64,000 nucleotides of DNA from assembly GCA_963693365.1 (NCBI GenBank), contig CAVNZM010000001.1:5642001-5706000 (forward strand), given 5' to 3'. The notes below the pieces were generated by a model that did no database searches, was not told where the DNA came from, and saw only the letters and a program-made list of their open reading frames with translations. Both the position numbers and the translations under genes were made by a program. Source of the DNA: Amoebidium appalachense (taxonomy: Eukaryota > Ichthyosporea). Of this stretch, positions 1 through 27,439 are shown piece after piece (within the stretch, counting starts at the first letter, position 1; every line of letters begins with the position of its first letter).

Positions 1-84
<84 letters not shown>

Positions 85-127
85 CACACCCACACACGTA
101 CATACACACACACACACACACACACAC
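1..127 (+). repeat. (AC)n array at left edge
   Basis: Uninterrupted (AC)n to position 80, then broken CA to 127, directly against the donor of the last visible ABC exon, whose sense strand continues gtgtgtg. Confidence 0.95.
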
Positions 128-7186
<7,059 letters not shown>

Positions 7187-8585
7187 GTTAGGTATGAGAA
7201 TAGATGAGGTGGCCACAGGAAGAAGTATACTTGGAGAATACTCACTATTTTAGGTCTTATCTCACAACCAGGTACTGTCTATTCACCACATCACCTAACC
7301 ATACAATGGGCACACATTTTGAGTCGAGTTTGTCGGTGTATGCATTTCTTCCCGACTGCATGCGCCGGTGATATTTGATGAAAGGGAGGCACTGCGATTG
7401 GACGAGGCGGTTTAACCTCCGGACCCCCAAAACTCAGCATATAAATTTCTGTCTTGACTGTGATATCAATAGTGATTAAATTACGGCGGCCGCGGGCGGC
7501 GGAAATGACAGCCAGTCACGGCCAGGCCTCAAGGCTCTCTTTCACATACATGATACATCTAGGAAGCTAAGACAAGAATAATATCGTAATATCAATAAAT
7601 ATAATTGCAGCTCGTTATATAAAGCTAAAATATTAATAATATTATCCACAGTCGCTCAAAATCCAAACTTTGCATGTAATATTAGTCGGCATGTGTTATG
7701 TTCCTTAGGCAACACCGTCCTGATCATTATCGCTTTTTGGGAGCTTTGGCAGGATACATTTCTCCTGCTGTACGTATGGATACCACCCTAGTAGATAAGT
7801 CTGTATGGTGCTCTGATGTTGATATTGCCTGGGAAGTTGTGCAGTGGCGCTGTAATTCTTGTTTTCATCGCCGCTGGTGCCACTTTTGTGCTGAACTTTT
7901 TAATCGCAAGCATGTTGATAGGTGTGAGTTTTTATGTCGCGTTTTACCTTTTTCCCTACGGGTGTCTGCTACACTAGCTGGCAATGTGAACACTTTAGAC
8001 TTTTTGTTGAATTCTGTTGGTCGTCACATTGAGTATTTATATGATTTTCACACAGTGTTCAGGTATCTCAATATGCACTTGTTACTGGATAACTCGTGAA
8101 GTTTTTATTGTCTTCTCAGTATGTCGTGCATACTTGCATATCTTTCCGTCGAATAAATCCAGTCAAAAGAAGAAAAAAATATTAGTTCCTGGAAGTTATC
8201 TGAACCCAGGAGATAGGGGGATTCAAAACCAAGTTGACGCACCAATCAGAGGTGAGTTTGATAACTTATCAAGATTCCAAAGATCGCGGTCACATTCCAC
8301 GATAATTTTATCGTTCGCAACTTCGCGCGCGGGCCTAGAAGGCGAAGGCTTCACGCTTGGCGCAGGCTACTACGTCAATTTCAGTTTCGGACCATTTCCC
8401 GAATCTGGCATATCCTGCAGAGTTTTCGCTCGAACTTCGCAAGCTTAGAAACAAGCCAAAGCTTGGTGAGGCACACTGACCGAAAAATGAAAAGCCCATG
8501 CAATAAAACATACATACATATTGTATACATACTGTCATACATATTTAGTTACAGATTCTATACTGGCCGCGGAGGGTGCCAGCTC
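7187..8585. other. Region upstream of the ABC transporter
   Basis: Unique, AT-richer sequence without simple repeats. ATTGG on the plus strand near 7398 gives a CCAAT box for the minus-strand ABC gene, about 210 bp before its ATG. A plus-strand AATAAA lies at 8501-8506. A 133-codon plus-strand frame (7698-8099) is listed separately. Confidence 0.4.
7698..8099 (+). CDS. Possible hypothetical protein, 133 aa
   Basis: An ATG-initiated frame with mixed composition, containing two CxxC pairs (CNSC and CHFC, nine residues apart from Cys to Cys) and several further Cys/His. Its third codon positions are T-rich, unlike the GC-richer confirmed exons here, and no introns, relatives or promoter can be seen. 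It may be a chance frame or a fragment of a zinc-binding protein. Confidence 0.18.
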   Translation: MFLRQHRPDHYRFLGALAGYISPAVRMDTTLVDKSVWCSDVDIAWEVVQWRCNSCFHRRWCHFCAELFNRKHVDRCEFLCRVLPFSLRVSATLAGNVNTLDFLLNSVGRHIEYLYDFHTVFRYLNMHLLLDNS

Positions 8586-9183
8586 CTAGAGCTCCTCCTC
8601 ATCGACCTCATAGCCTAGATCTGCCTCGATAGCAGCCAGGTTGAGCATCCTGGCCCAGTTGGCCAAGGCCGTCAGAGCAGGATCCCGTAGGCCTTGCTGT
8701 TGGGCTGCAATATCAGCGAAAAACACAAGTGGGTCAAAGCTTTTCATGCTGGTTGGCGAGGTTTGATTCCCACTGTTTTTGTCTTGGGTGGCATCCTTTT
8801 CATTTCCTTTTCTAATGAGCGCACTTTTCGAATGAGCCCTTATTGTAGCTGTTGCCCTTTTTCGGGCTGCCTTTGCTTCTTGTCTTCTGTCCCTAGCGTT
8901 ATCTTACTGATTAAGTGACGTGTTGATATCACGGTGCATAGTATGAGTGATCATGTGAAAGCATCTGTCGATGTCAGACGTAGTGCACTCAAGAGGTAGT
9001 GTGTGCACGGCAGGGTATGTTGTGACTCAGGAACGTTAGTAGACGGATGCAGAGGGTGTTGCTACAAACCTGTGGTTTTGAGACCTAATAAACGGCTGAA
9101 TGAGCTTCTTGTTTTCGTTGTCCAGCAGCGCGTGTGTTGTCGTACGGCATAGCACCACGATCTCATAGAGTAGTGAGTCAGAA
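8586..9183 (-). CDS. Unassigned gene, two putative 3'-terminal exons
   Basis: Two exon-like stretches read well on the minus strand. Exon A, 9183-9066, begins SDSLLYEIVVLCRTTTHALL and continues with DNENKKLIQPFIRSQ, then a donor gtagca. Exon B, 8696-8586, contains DPALTALANWARMLNLAAIE and ends DLGYEVDEEEL followed by TAG. The phases join (phase 0) if the donor at 9065 and the acceptor after CCCAACAG are used. Both segments are amphipathic and look helical, with an acidic C-terminus, and the residue mix is unlike the repeat-derived frames around them. I could not find upstream exons, because 9.3-10.05 kb is a CT-rich tract. I do not recognise the family. The acceptor of exon A is weak. Confidence 0.4.
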
Positions 9184-9334
9184 CTTCAAGGCACTTTGAG
9201 ATCCCCCCGTGACTTTTCCATCTCCTCCCTCCCCTTCGAACTCTGCACAGTGAGAGGCAACCACAACCCCGGCCTCCCCCCCCCCCCCCCCCCCCCCCCC
9301 CACACCAAATACACACACCCACTCGTTACCTCTC

Positions 9335-10051
9335 TCGCCCCTTTATTCTCTTTTGTCTAACTTACTCTCACAGGTCTCTCAGCTCACATAAACACAAACT
9401 CTCGCCCTCCCTCCTTCCCTCCTCCCTCTCCTTTGAGCTTCCTCGTCCGTCCCTCACTCTCTCTCTCTCCCCCTCCACTATGATACATCCCTCCTTCTAT
9501 TCCTCTCTTCAAGCTCCATTTCCCCCCCAGGCCCTGTGTCTGTTGAGACGCAAATGCAAAGATCTATAATTCTATGGTTGTCCTCCCCCCCCCCCCCCCC
9601 CCCCCCCCCCGCCGCCTCTCTCCATCCATCCCTCGGCCTGTACACCCTCGCTCGATCCTGTCCTTCCTTCTCCCTCTCTCTCTCTTTCTCTCTGTGCGTC
9701 TCTCTCTATCTCTCTCTCCCCCGCCTCTCTCTGTCCCCTCCTCCTACCCACCTTCCACCCCACCCCCTCCCTCCCTCTCGAGGCCTCGTCCCTCTCTCTC
9801 CCTCTCTCTCTCTCTCTCTCTCCCCCCCCCCCTCCCTCTCTCCCTTCTCCCTGTTGACGCAAGAAACTGTACCCCACACAAAGCAGTTCATACTACCCCC
9901 CCCCCCCCCCCCCTCCCTCCCTCTCCACTCTCCCTCCCTCCCCCTCCCTTTCCTTCTCTCTCTCTCTCCCTCTCCCGCTGAGTTTCTTACTCTCGCTCCC
10001 CCCCCCCCCCCCCCCCCACCCATCCACCCCACCCCACCCCACCCCACCCCC
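9335..10051 (+). repeat. CT-rich polypyrimidine tract with poly-C runs
   Basis: About 700 bp of nearly uninterrupted C and T on the plus strand, including poly-C at 9586-9610, 9896-9913 and 9999-10017. Open frames through it (Ser/Leu/Pro) are compositional artefacts. Only 9840-9895 is mixed sequence. Confidence 0.85.
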
Positions 10052-10321
10052 CCTTTCTGTTAGCTATAGGCACAGACGGCCAGTGTATGCACTTCCTTGC
10101 TTAAGTGTTGCACTGGGCCACACTCTAGAGGAGGGGCATGGCCTCCGCCCCTGTTTCGCAGACGGGAACCCGGCATGCGGCTGCCGTTATCTTACAAAAC
10201 GTGGTCCAGCGTTCACACTGTTGGGCAAATTAACCTTCTCACAGTGCTTTCAAGCGTTTTGCCTTTCTGACAGTATGGTGATAATGTAAGTTGTTCTTCA
10301 CACAGAGATGGGTCCAAATCG

Positions 10322-10571
10322 CTATGTAAGAAGCTCGCTAACACGTTCAAAGTAAAGCTGGCTCTCTAGAGGCTCGTATTCAGCTTTCGCGGCTAGGTCT
10401 GCATTGTATAATACTATTGTGTTCGTATACATTTTTTTGTTTTACTTTTTGTGTATATCGCGTACTTTTGGGTAACATTTTGTACAGGCACTCGTGACAC
10501 ATCGATACGTGTGTACAGTGCCCCGCACCATCTGACCATCCGGATCTGAAAAGTGGCTCACGAGTGACGTT
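10322..10571 (-). CDS. Possible two-exon C-terminal fragment of an unknown protein
   Basis: The exon at 10571-10529 (NVTREPLFRSGWSD) ends in phase 1 at a GT donor. The exon at 10398-10322 follows an ATGCAG acceptor, completes the codon, and reads DLAAKAEYEPLESQLYFERV to a TAG. The matching phases and protein-like composition are the only support. It lies directly downstream of the PSMB3 poly(A) signal, beyond a poly-G run, and no upstream exon or ATG was found. It could be a chance frame or a relic. Confidence 0.22.
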
Positions 10572-10729
10572 CTGCGCCAAGGCCGTGTGTTCAGAGGGCC
10601 GTGGGGGGGGGGGGGGGGGGGGGGGGGGGGGATGAGGAGGAGGATTGCTTTAACTGATAGTAATCAGTCGGGTTTGCTACATTATCAAACACCCCTAGGC
10701 CACTGAACGAATAGTTTACACATTCCCAA

Positions 10730-10735
10730 TTTATT
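10730..10735 (-). terminator. PSMB3 polyadenylation signal AATAAA
   Basis: The sense strand reads AATAAA about 45 nt downstream of the PSMB3 TGA stop (10782-10780). This spacing suits a short 3' UTR. Confidence 0.65.
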
Positions 10736-10779
10736 GCCTTGTTATTTCCGAGACACAGCCGTGGACACCGGCCTGCCGC

Positions 10780-17848
<7,069 letters not shown>

Positions 17849-18631
17849 TTTGACGGTGTTGGCGATAGCCCTTGCTCACACGGGTATCTAGGTGGTTGGG
17901 GAAAAAATAGGACGGGAGAGAGAACTTGCTAGCCAGAACTTGCTATACCTACTACTTCCTAAAATACCCTATAAAAGCCTGCGTGTTTATTGAAACAGTT
18001 GCTACAGCTAGAATGAAAAGTAAATCTTGAGTTTACTGTACGTCTTTATGATTCTCTCTCTCTCTCTCCCGCAGAAAAACAGAAGCTCTGACTAGACTTT
18101 TCGTGCTGACGTTGACAAATACAACCATGGGTAACTTAATAAGACGGAAAAGGTGAACCTAAAATAGCATCGAAGCATCGCAAACTTCCCCAAAAGGTTA
18201 ATTTTATAGGTTTGTCATAAATCTTGGTGAACTTTTGACGTTCCTTAGCCTGTAGTCTAAAACGGAAGGCTTTGCTTTGTTTATTTGGGAATTCGAGGCG
18301 GCTTTAGTACGTGAGAGTGACATTATGACTGTAGAGCAGACTATCGATACTTTGGCCACCTGAATCCCAGCGAAGGCTTTACAGTTGAACTTGGAAAAGA
18401 AAAGGGGTAGGGCTAAGGCCTAGCCATGCTTGGCAGTTTGAGCCCTGTACATGTTTAGCTGTTTCTCACAGCGCACTGAACCATTCCAGACGTTAGTTTA
18501 GTCGCCCTATGCTAGGATCTACCTGAGTTCAAAAACACGTTTACCCCTTAATTAAAGGTCAAATTCGCGCAAGGGAGAGGGAGAGTGCATGTTGGCTTGT
18601 TGGGGCTTTTGCCCAGCTGAGGAGTAGGAAA
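17849..18631. promoter_or_regulatory. Shared upstream region between PSMB3 (-) and PAF1 (+)
   Basis: About 780 bp separates the two start codons and is nearly free of the simple repeats that fill the neighbourhood. Only a short (TC)n at 18051-18067 is seen. The head-to-head arrangement and unique sequence suggest a bidirectional promoter. No clear TATA box was found. A CTCTCTCTCTCTCCCGCAG stretch ending at 18075 could be a 5' UTR acceptor for PAF1. Confidence 0.5.
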
Positions 18632-19373
18632 ATGGCAGACGTAGCTGGTCACGAGGCACCCATGGAGGTGGACATGGAGATAGATCCTCCTGAGGAGGAA
18701 ACAGTGGCTCCCATCAGCCAGCCAGAGCCCGCTAGTGTTCCAGCACAGGAGCCAGAAAGAAAGAGCGAGAGGAGACCTGAAAGTGAGCGGAAGGCGAGAC
18801 CTTCCAGTCAGTCAAAGCCCCAAGCACGCCCAGGTAAGGTTTAACGTTGTCTCTACTTGGCATTCTCTTTTCTGCAGCTCATGGTGCAGGGGCGGTGATT
18901 TGTGCTCCTGGATGTCCAACGTTCATATTTGGGCGCAGCGTGATGCACACACTGGCGCCCCGTGATATATCTAGTTTGGTTACCTAAAACGTAGTCATAC
19001 ACGTACGCCCACACACACACACGAACAGGCGTGCATGCCTGCATGGGCCTTGTGCACACGAGCGCACCCTCAGTTTGCGTAGAGTGTGTTTGTGTTCCAG
19101 TGGTTCGAACACCTTCTCGGCTTTTTGGAGCATTATAATGCCTCTTGCCTGTAACACGCTTTCTGGAGTGTCCGCTCTCTGTCTTAATCCTCCCCCGCCC
19201 CCCCCTCTCTGTGTGTGTGTGTGCTTGTGTACTGTGTCTTCCCCACTCCCTCCGTCTCTTTCTCTCTCTCTTCTTCTCCCTCCCTCCCTCTCTCTCTCTC
19301 TTTCTCTCTCTCTAGCCTCTCTCTATCTCCCTCCCCTCCCTCCTCTAAATCTCACCCCCACACTCTCCCTCGC

Positions 19374-19463
<90 letters not shown>

Positions 19464-19634
19464 TTTCTCTCTGGCACTCTCTCTATCTCTCTCCCCCCCT
19501 TCCCCATATCTCTCTCTCTCTCTCTCTCTCCCCCTCCCTCTCTCTCTCTCTCTCTTCCTTTCTCTCTGGCACTCTCTCTATCTCTCTCCCCCCCCCTTCC
19601 CCATATCTCTCTCTCTCTCTCTCTCTCTCCCCCT

Positions 19635-19688
<54 letters not shown>

Positions 19689-20211
19689 GTCTCTCTCTCT
19701 GTCTCTCTGCCCCCCCCCCCCCCCCCCCCCCCTCCCTCCCTCCCTCGCTTCTCTTTCTCTCTGCCTCTCCCGCTCTTTCTCTCTCTCTCTCTCTCTCCCC
19801 TCCCTCTTCGCTTCTCTCTTTCTCTCCCCGCTCTCTTCCTCTCTCTCTCTCTCTCTCCCCCCCCCCCCTTCCCTCTATCCCTCTCCCCACCCTCTCTCTC
19901 TCTTTATGTCTCTCTCTCTCTCTCTCTCCCCCCGCCCTCCCTTCTCTCTCTCTCTCTCTCTCTCTCTCCCCCCCCCCCCCCCCCTCTCTCAGTCTCTCTC
20001 TCTCTCCCCCCCCCCCTCTCTTTTCTCCCCCCCTTTCTCTCTCCATCCCTCTCCCTCCCCCCCCCCCCCTCTCTCTCTCTCTCCCCCCCCTCTCTCTTCC
20101 CTCTCCTTCTCCCTCTCCCTCTCCCTTTCCCTTTCCCATTCTCTCTTCTCTCTCCCCCTTCCCTCTATCCCTCTCCCACCCTCCCTCTCCCCACCCTCTC
20201 TCTCCCTCTCC

Positions 20212-20299
<88 letters not shown>

Positions 20300-21140
20300 C
20301 TCTCTCTCTCTCTCTCTTCCTCACTGCCTTCCTTCACTCTTTCTTTCTCACCCCTACGTCTCTCCCCTTGTCCCCCCCGTCTACCCTTCATTTCTCGTGC
20401 TCCCTGCCCTGCTTGTTCTAGCTGTTTCTCTCTTTCTCTCTGACTTCTTGTTGTTTCTGTCTTGCGTACCCCCCTATTCCCCCCCCCCCCCCCCCCCCCC
20501 CCCCCACCCACCCACCCAAAAAAAAACAAAAAAAGAAAAAAACTCTTCCTTCTCCTGAACCCAACTCTCTCAACTCAACTTCAACCTCTTGATGACTGGT
20601 GCTGACATGGCTGTTAAACATGCAGCCACAAATGGAACAGTGACACCGAAGAAGTATCCCAAACCATCAGAGCGAGAATACCCAAAGGTGCTCCTTCCCT
20701 CTCCCCCCCCCCTCCCCCGCCCCCTCTCCTCTTTACTTTATCGTTTCTTCCGGATCCTGTGGCCGGTTTCCCAAACCGCAATCTTTCTGTCCAGCCGCCC
20801 TGCACTTTGCACTCAACTTGCTGCAGCCCTCACCTTTCATGTTCCATGGAAATGCTACATTAGCCAAAAAGCTGCCATTGATACATAGATGAACACTAGT
20901 GCTATAGTGATGCGGGCATATATCTCACGCGGATGCACAGGATTTGCTGTGCAAGGTCCGCTACAAGAATACCCTTCCAGACATTCCCTTCGATGCCAAG
21001 CTGCTTGCATACCCGTTCGACCCATTTCGCTATATCAGATACTGGTGCGTACGGTCCTCCCCCCCCCCCCCCCCTTTCCCTGGGCCGACACACGTACCCA
21101 CCCACGCACACACACACATACACACACACACGTACCCACG

Positions 21141-21218
<78 letters not shown>

Positions 21219-22385
21219 AACCCCGTGCCTTGGGGGGCAGCAGTTTTCAGTGTGTGCATGCTGCGTTAACTTTCACTTTCTGTTTTCCCCATCTCCTAGT
21301 GCATTCACCCCTACACCCACAAGCACACGGACTATGCACACTTGCACACACACTGATGCGCTTCAGAGTCTGGCTCTAGCCCTCTGATCGGCTACCTTGC
21401 TGCATGTGTCAGGGTGTGCCAATGTGAGGGCTGCGGACGAACAATTTTTTTAACGGATAATGCATGTGTGTGTGTGTGTGTGGTTGTGGGGAGCGTATTT
21501 TGATGGGGAAAGAAGGGGGGGGGGGGGGGGGGGGGGGGATTTAAGGGTTGCTCGATGTGGGCTCTTGTGTTTTGTGGGGGAAAGCGTGTGTGTCTCATTT
21601 TTTTTTTTTTTTTTTTTTTTTTGGGGGGGGGGGGGGGGGAGTAGTTTCGGCTGCTAGACGACGCGTGTAACGCTGTGGCTGGGAGCTGTGCTCGTTACAA
21701 AAAGAGAAAGGGTGAGGAGGTTGAGAGGGGCAAAAGTGAGGTGGTTGGGGGAGGTGAAGAAGGAGTCCCATTTAAGCTAACTTCGGGTATGGTTTTCCGG
21801 CAATTTGATCAGGGGATCCAATCGATCAGGATCGATCAAATTTCAGTCTGTGAGCCGGTCGAAATTGTCACTGTCGGGCTTTTAAGTTCAAGCTGTCTTA
21901 TTTGCGGCACTCGATACAGAGAGAATGACCCCATAAATTTGCGCTGAAAATAAAATCCTACTAATAAAGTGGGGGGTAATTACATAACAAAGTTTCAATG
22001 TCAGCCCCTCGTAAGGTCTTATTCTACCCTCTCTATAATTGCTTATGCTAAGCAAAAGATGTGCACCTCAACCGAGGCCTACCACTCCCCCGGAGAGGTG
22101 GATTCTAGGCCATTACCCCCTACTTTATAAGTGAATTTTCATTTTCTCCCAAAGTTTATGCGGTCAATCGCCCAGGATCTAAACGGGGTTTATAGTGAAA
22201 ATTGAACTTTCGGGCAGTTCGGCATCTATTGATCGACTGGATCAATTATGTAATTTGTTCGATCTCGATCCATTGCGCACCCCCAATTTTTAGCTAAAAT
22301 CCATCCCCTGAGTCTCCTTAATGCAGGCTGGTTGGAACAGAACCCTCCTCTCCCCCCTCCCCCTCCCCCTCCCCCCCTCCCCCAA

Positions 22386-22469
<84 letters not shown>

Positions 22470-23174
22470 GCACACACACACACACACACACAAGAGCAAC
22501 CTACCGACTCCTCCCCCCCCTCCTTCATCGCTGTCTATATTTCTCTCACATCTTCAAATCGGGCTTTCCCTTCCCTTCCCTTGCTCAACCCTGAGGCATG
22601 TGTCCCTCTCCACCCTCCCTGTCTCATGACGTCTTCTCTTTATTCCCCCCCCCCCCTCTTCCTCCCAGGCCGTCATCTGTGGAGACATCGCACAAGTTCG
22701 ATCTGATCAGCGAATCAAACCTCAACATCCCCATCGACCTCATAGACCCCGACGCATACAGAGTCCCTACAAATGGTAGGGCTATAGTGTCTCCTGTGTG
22801 GGTGGTGTGTTTGAGCATGTTATGGATTTTGCGTATGTTGACGTAGGGATGTACGGGTGCCTGGTGCTTCTGCGCCTGGCGCATGGGTGTTTTTGCCCAC
22901 GAAACTCATTGAAGTGACCACACAAGTCGAGGGGGGTTTTATTTGCCCGTAACAACACATCCCTGCGCACATGCATGGTTCACTCAGGTATTCATCGGCA
23001 CTTCCTTCACTGCATACCTCGCTCCCAACTCTCTCTCTCCCTCTCTCTCTCTGTCTCTCGCTCTCTCTCTCCCCTCCCCCGTCCCACCCCTGTCCACATC
23101 ATAGAGGCACATGCACATACACTCGCTAACACTAATAACAACACATTCTTAACACTTACATTATCTGGTGGGCG

Positions 23175-23244
<70 letters not shown>

Positions 23245-23245
23245 T

Positions 23246-23291
<46 letters not shown>

Positions 23292-23364
23292 CGCAGGGAC
23301 ATTTGATGCAGATATTCATCAATACTCAATAGCGCGCACACGCCCACACTGGCATATGCGCGCG

Positions 23365-23446
<82 letters not shown>

Positions 23447-25102
23447 GCAGCCACACTGCACAAGGACGACCTAGCGCTAGTGGAGGACGCAGGCGAGAAG
23501 GAGAAGGCTAACCTCAAGAAGAAAAAACGGACACATCACATGGAGGTAAGAGTTTTTTCACCGCAATGTACAGTGCTTGCACTGGCTTCTGAACCAATCG
23601 GCTTTTTGCAGTCATGTGATTGGCTGGCCATGGGAAATCTGCATAGGAATCGCTTGCTTTGCTCAGAAAATGACTGTTTCGAGTCAAACCGCCAACCAAA
23701 CGCATCCCAAAGATCTGCCTTGCGCCGATTAGTCCCGAAAGTCAGTGCAAGCGCTGTACCGATGCTGTGGTGTGCATGGCTTATTGTTTCCGTTTGCATG
23801 TTGACTGTGTCAGCTTACACCATCTTGGCTGGTATGTATGCCGGTCGTGCTTTGCTATGTTTGTCCTGCTTGTCGTCAGTTTGCTCACTGGGTCCTTGAA
23901 CCCCTTGTTTGGGCATTCGGCGTTTGTAATCTTAGCTTCTGACCCTCCTCCTCCCCCCCCCCCCCCCCCCCCATTCCACCCACCCATCCGCCCACCACAC
24001 ACACACACACACATACACGCGCGCGCGCGCACGCATGCACAGGTGTACTGGATGCGCAAGACGGAATGGATTTCATCAGAGCACAAGCTGTACGGTATGA
24101 CCAACGAGCAGATCCAAGCACGGAGGTATGTGCATTCCTCCAGTGGCTTTTGCTTTTGTTTCCGGGAATGTGTTTGTTGAAAATGTTTGTTGGTATTCAG
24201 GAAGTGTGATCGGGGCCGGTTTTGTTGGGGGCTAAAAAGGAGAAGGGGGGGGGGGGGGGGGGGGGGATAATGTGTATGTTCCGGGAGCAGAGCAAGCTGG
24301 TGTGAGGTCAAGCTGTGAATACTTTTGTGGCCAAGACTTACTGCGTTTGCCTGGGTGAAGTGATGGTTGTTTTAGGTGAGAAGAGGAAAATGGATCGGAG
24401 CATTTTGCCCAATTGCTCATTTGTTGGCTTCGATTCTATGGTTGTTGTAGCTCCAGCCCTTAGATGTAACGAGGATGTGTTTTTAGCTTGCTGATGTGTG
24501 TTGTGTTCAGGGCAAGGAGAGAACAGCAGGCGCAGATCACATCCAAGGACAGAGACAGCCAGGTGCAGGCCATCAAGAAGACGTTCGACGTTGTCAACAG
24601 CCAGAAGAGTATGTGCTTTGCTCAAATGCACACGTTCATGTGTGCACACTGTGTGGGTGTGGGTGGGTGGGTGTGGGTGGGTGGGTGTAGGTGTGGGTGT
24701 GTGGGTGGTTGGGTGTGTGTATGTGTGTGTGTGTGTGTGTGTGTGCGCGTGTGTATGTGTCTGTGTGAGTGTCCACGTATGTACACGAACCCCTTAGGCA
24801 CATGGCGGCCATGGAAGTGAATGACACCATGCACGTAGACGAATGGGCACGTACATACAGTCAGATGTGAGTGTGGGACAGGGTGTATTTACCCGTGTTA
24901 AACACGGACGTACAACTAAACACACACATTAGGTACTAACGCTTGGGACACTCACAGCGTGGAAGCACCCGACCAAGAAACATCTCAAGGCAGTGGATGT
25001 GATGCCCCTGCTGCCTGACTCCGACAACTGGGGCAATGTGTATGTGCTACATACATACACATGCCCACATGCAAGCACACACACAGAGAAACACTCGTGC
25101 GG

Positions 25103-25142
<40 letters not shown>

Positions 25143-25752
25143 CTAGAACCGAAAATGCATGCCTGTACTTGCATCTACGAACATGCATGCATGTACAGCG
25201 ATCGACCTGCAGATGGCCCGGTTAGACCAATGTGTTTAGTGTCCGTGTGTACTTTGGGAAAGGTTGGAGGAGGCTGATTTTCGAATAGTATATCTAGGAT
25301 AGGTGTGATGATTGGGTGGGAAGGGGGGGGGGGGGGGGGGGGGGTACTTTCCCAAAGTACAAAGACCTTTGCGAAGCTTTTTTGGACAGACATTGTCTCG
25401 GGAATTTGTTGAGAATAGAACCTCAGATGGGGCAAAGGAGCATATACGTGTAGTGGAGGTCTGCGTGTGTGTTCGTGTTTGTGTCTTTCTTTTTTTATTT
25501 GGAGGGGGGGGGGGGGGGGGGGGGGCATGTTCCGATGGTGACTCCTTGGCACCTGTGCAGGTATTCCTTGGTGGTTTTTGACAACGATCCCTCCCCTGAG
25601 AGCGTCAAGCCCATCACACCAGACGTAATGACCCTTTACCCCCCCCCCCCCCCCTCCCCCCCCCCCCCCCCCCCGCCCCTCGGGCCCTTGTGGTGGCTGT
25701 TCATTGTCATTCTTCTACACTGCTCAGAACTGTATTTTTAAGAGTTGGGAAA

Positions 25753-25797
<45 letters not shown>

Positions 25798-27210
25798 GGA
25801 GGAGGTTTGTAGTCCTGCTATGGTGTAATGGTGTACTCTTTGAAATTCTTTTCGTCAGTACAAGTGTGAAATCACAAAGTGTAGCCTATTCAATGGCACA
25901 GTGGGCGCAAGGTCCGTAAGGGTGGTTGGTGGTAGTGGAAAAGTGCAGGGGGAGGAGCCGGGGGAGGAGGGGGGAAGCGGGGAAGGTGTTTTGGGGGGGG
26001 GGGGGGAAGGGGGGGCTGCGCCCTTTTTGGGAGTTGTTTGAATGTACATACCTTGGTGTGTTTGTAATATTTGGGGTAGAAATCTGCCGGGTGAATGCTA
26101 ATGGCAGGGTGTACAGGCCGACGAAGAGACCATCCGGGCATGGGAGCTCAACAATGCACGCATGTCCTTGGGTTTCCTGCACGGCATGCAGGTCTGAACA
26201 CAGCCCCTCTACCAAACTCAGACGCAATTGATGGCATGGGCCCTTTCTGAGGATGGGCTCTGCTTATTATGCATACTGTGCTCATTGCTGATGTTGCATA
26301 CTTGGATGTTTGTCTTTGCATGTGTCCTGCACCATGCTTCTCATCGTGTATGTGTGCTTCGTACCGTGTTCGGCATTCAAACACCCCCCCCCCCCCCCCC
26401 CCCCCCCCCCACCCCCCCCACCCCCCACCCCCCACCCCCTCCCTTCTCCCCGTGCTCCACCGAAATGTGTAATGCCAATTTCAGTTTGTACACACACACA
26501 TGGTCTATGAACCCTATCTCCCCCCCTCCTCCCCCCCTCGTTTCCTACTTTCCCTACTTTTCACCGGGGGGGGGGGGAGGGGGGAGGGGGGGGAAGATTA
26601 ATGACTTTGAGATCAATGATGATGATCATGATACAATAACGATAACGCCTCTTCCCCCCCTCACCCTCCCCCCCATCCCCACACACACACACACACATAC
26701 ACACACACATGCACACACACACACACCTGATCCTGGGATAATTTGGGCAATTTTGTGTACGTGAGATCTTACATACATGTGACCCCTTCCCCTCCAGTTT
26801 CCGGACATGTGTCGTTGGTCGACACCCATACACTGCATATTGCAGAGAAGAGAATGGAAGAGGGAAAGGAGAGTCCACACACACACTAACACTGCACATT
26901 AAAGGCACGGTGGAGGGGGGGAGGGGGGGGGAGGGGGGAGGGAAGAATGCTAACACAATATTTTTTTTACTGCAGGGGGCCAATCCGGACGACCAATACG
27001 TCGGGTACTTTGTGCCACAAAAGGCAACCATGCGTGCACGGCAGCAGATGGAAGATGTGGGTGAAGACCTGGCAGAGTCATCAGAGGTGTGCGTGCATGC
27101 GTGCATGCGTGCGTGCATGCGTGTGTGTGTGCGTGCGTGCGTGTGTGTGTGTGTGTGTGTGTTTGTGTGTTGGGTGTTTTTGTGTGTTTTTTTTTTTTTT
27201 TTTTTTTTTT

Positions 27211-27257
<47 letters not shown>

Positions 27258-27258
27258 T

Positions 27259-27326
<68 letters not shown>

Positions 27327-27389
27327 GCGTGCGTGCGTGTATGTGCGTGTGTGTGCGCGCCTGTGTTTGTGTGTGTGTCTGTTTGTGTG

Positions 27390-27439
<50 letters not shown>

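Noticed and set aside
7436-7443. TATAAA-like sequence upstream of the ABC transporter
   Set aside because: It reads TATAAA only on the plus strand, whereas the gene is on the minus strand, and it lies about 250 bp from the ATG; not usable as evidence.
19075-20558. Open frames of about 450 codons rich in Ser, Leu and Pro
   Set aside because: They run through a CT-rich tract in PAF1 intron 1, are open in several frames at once, and have no sequence besides the repeat pattern.
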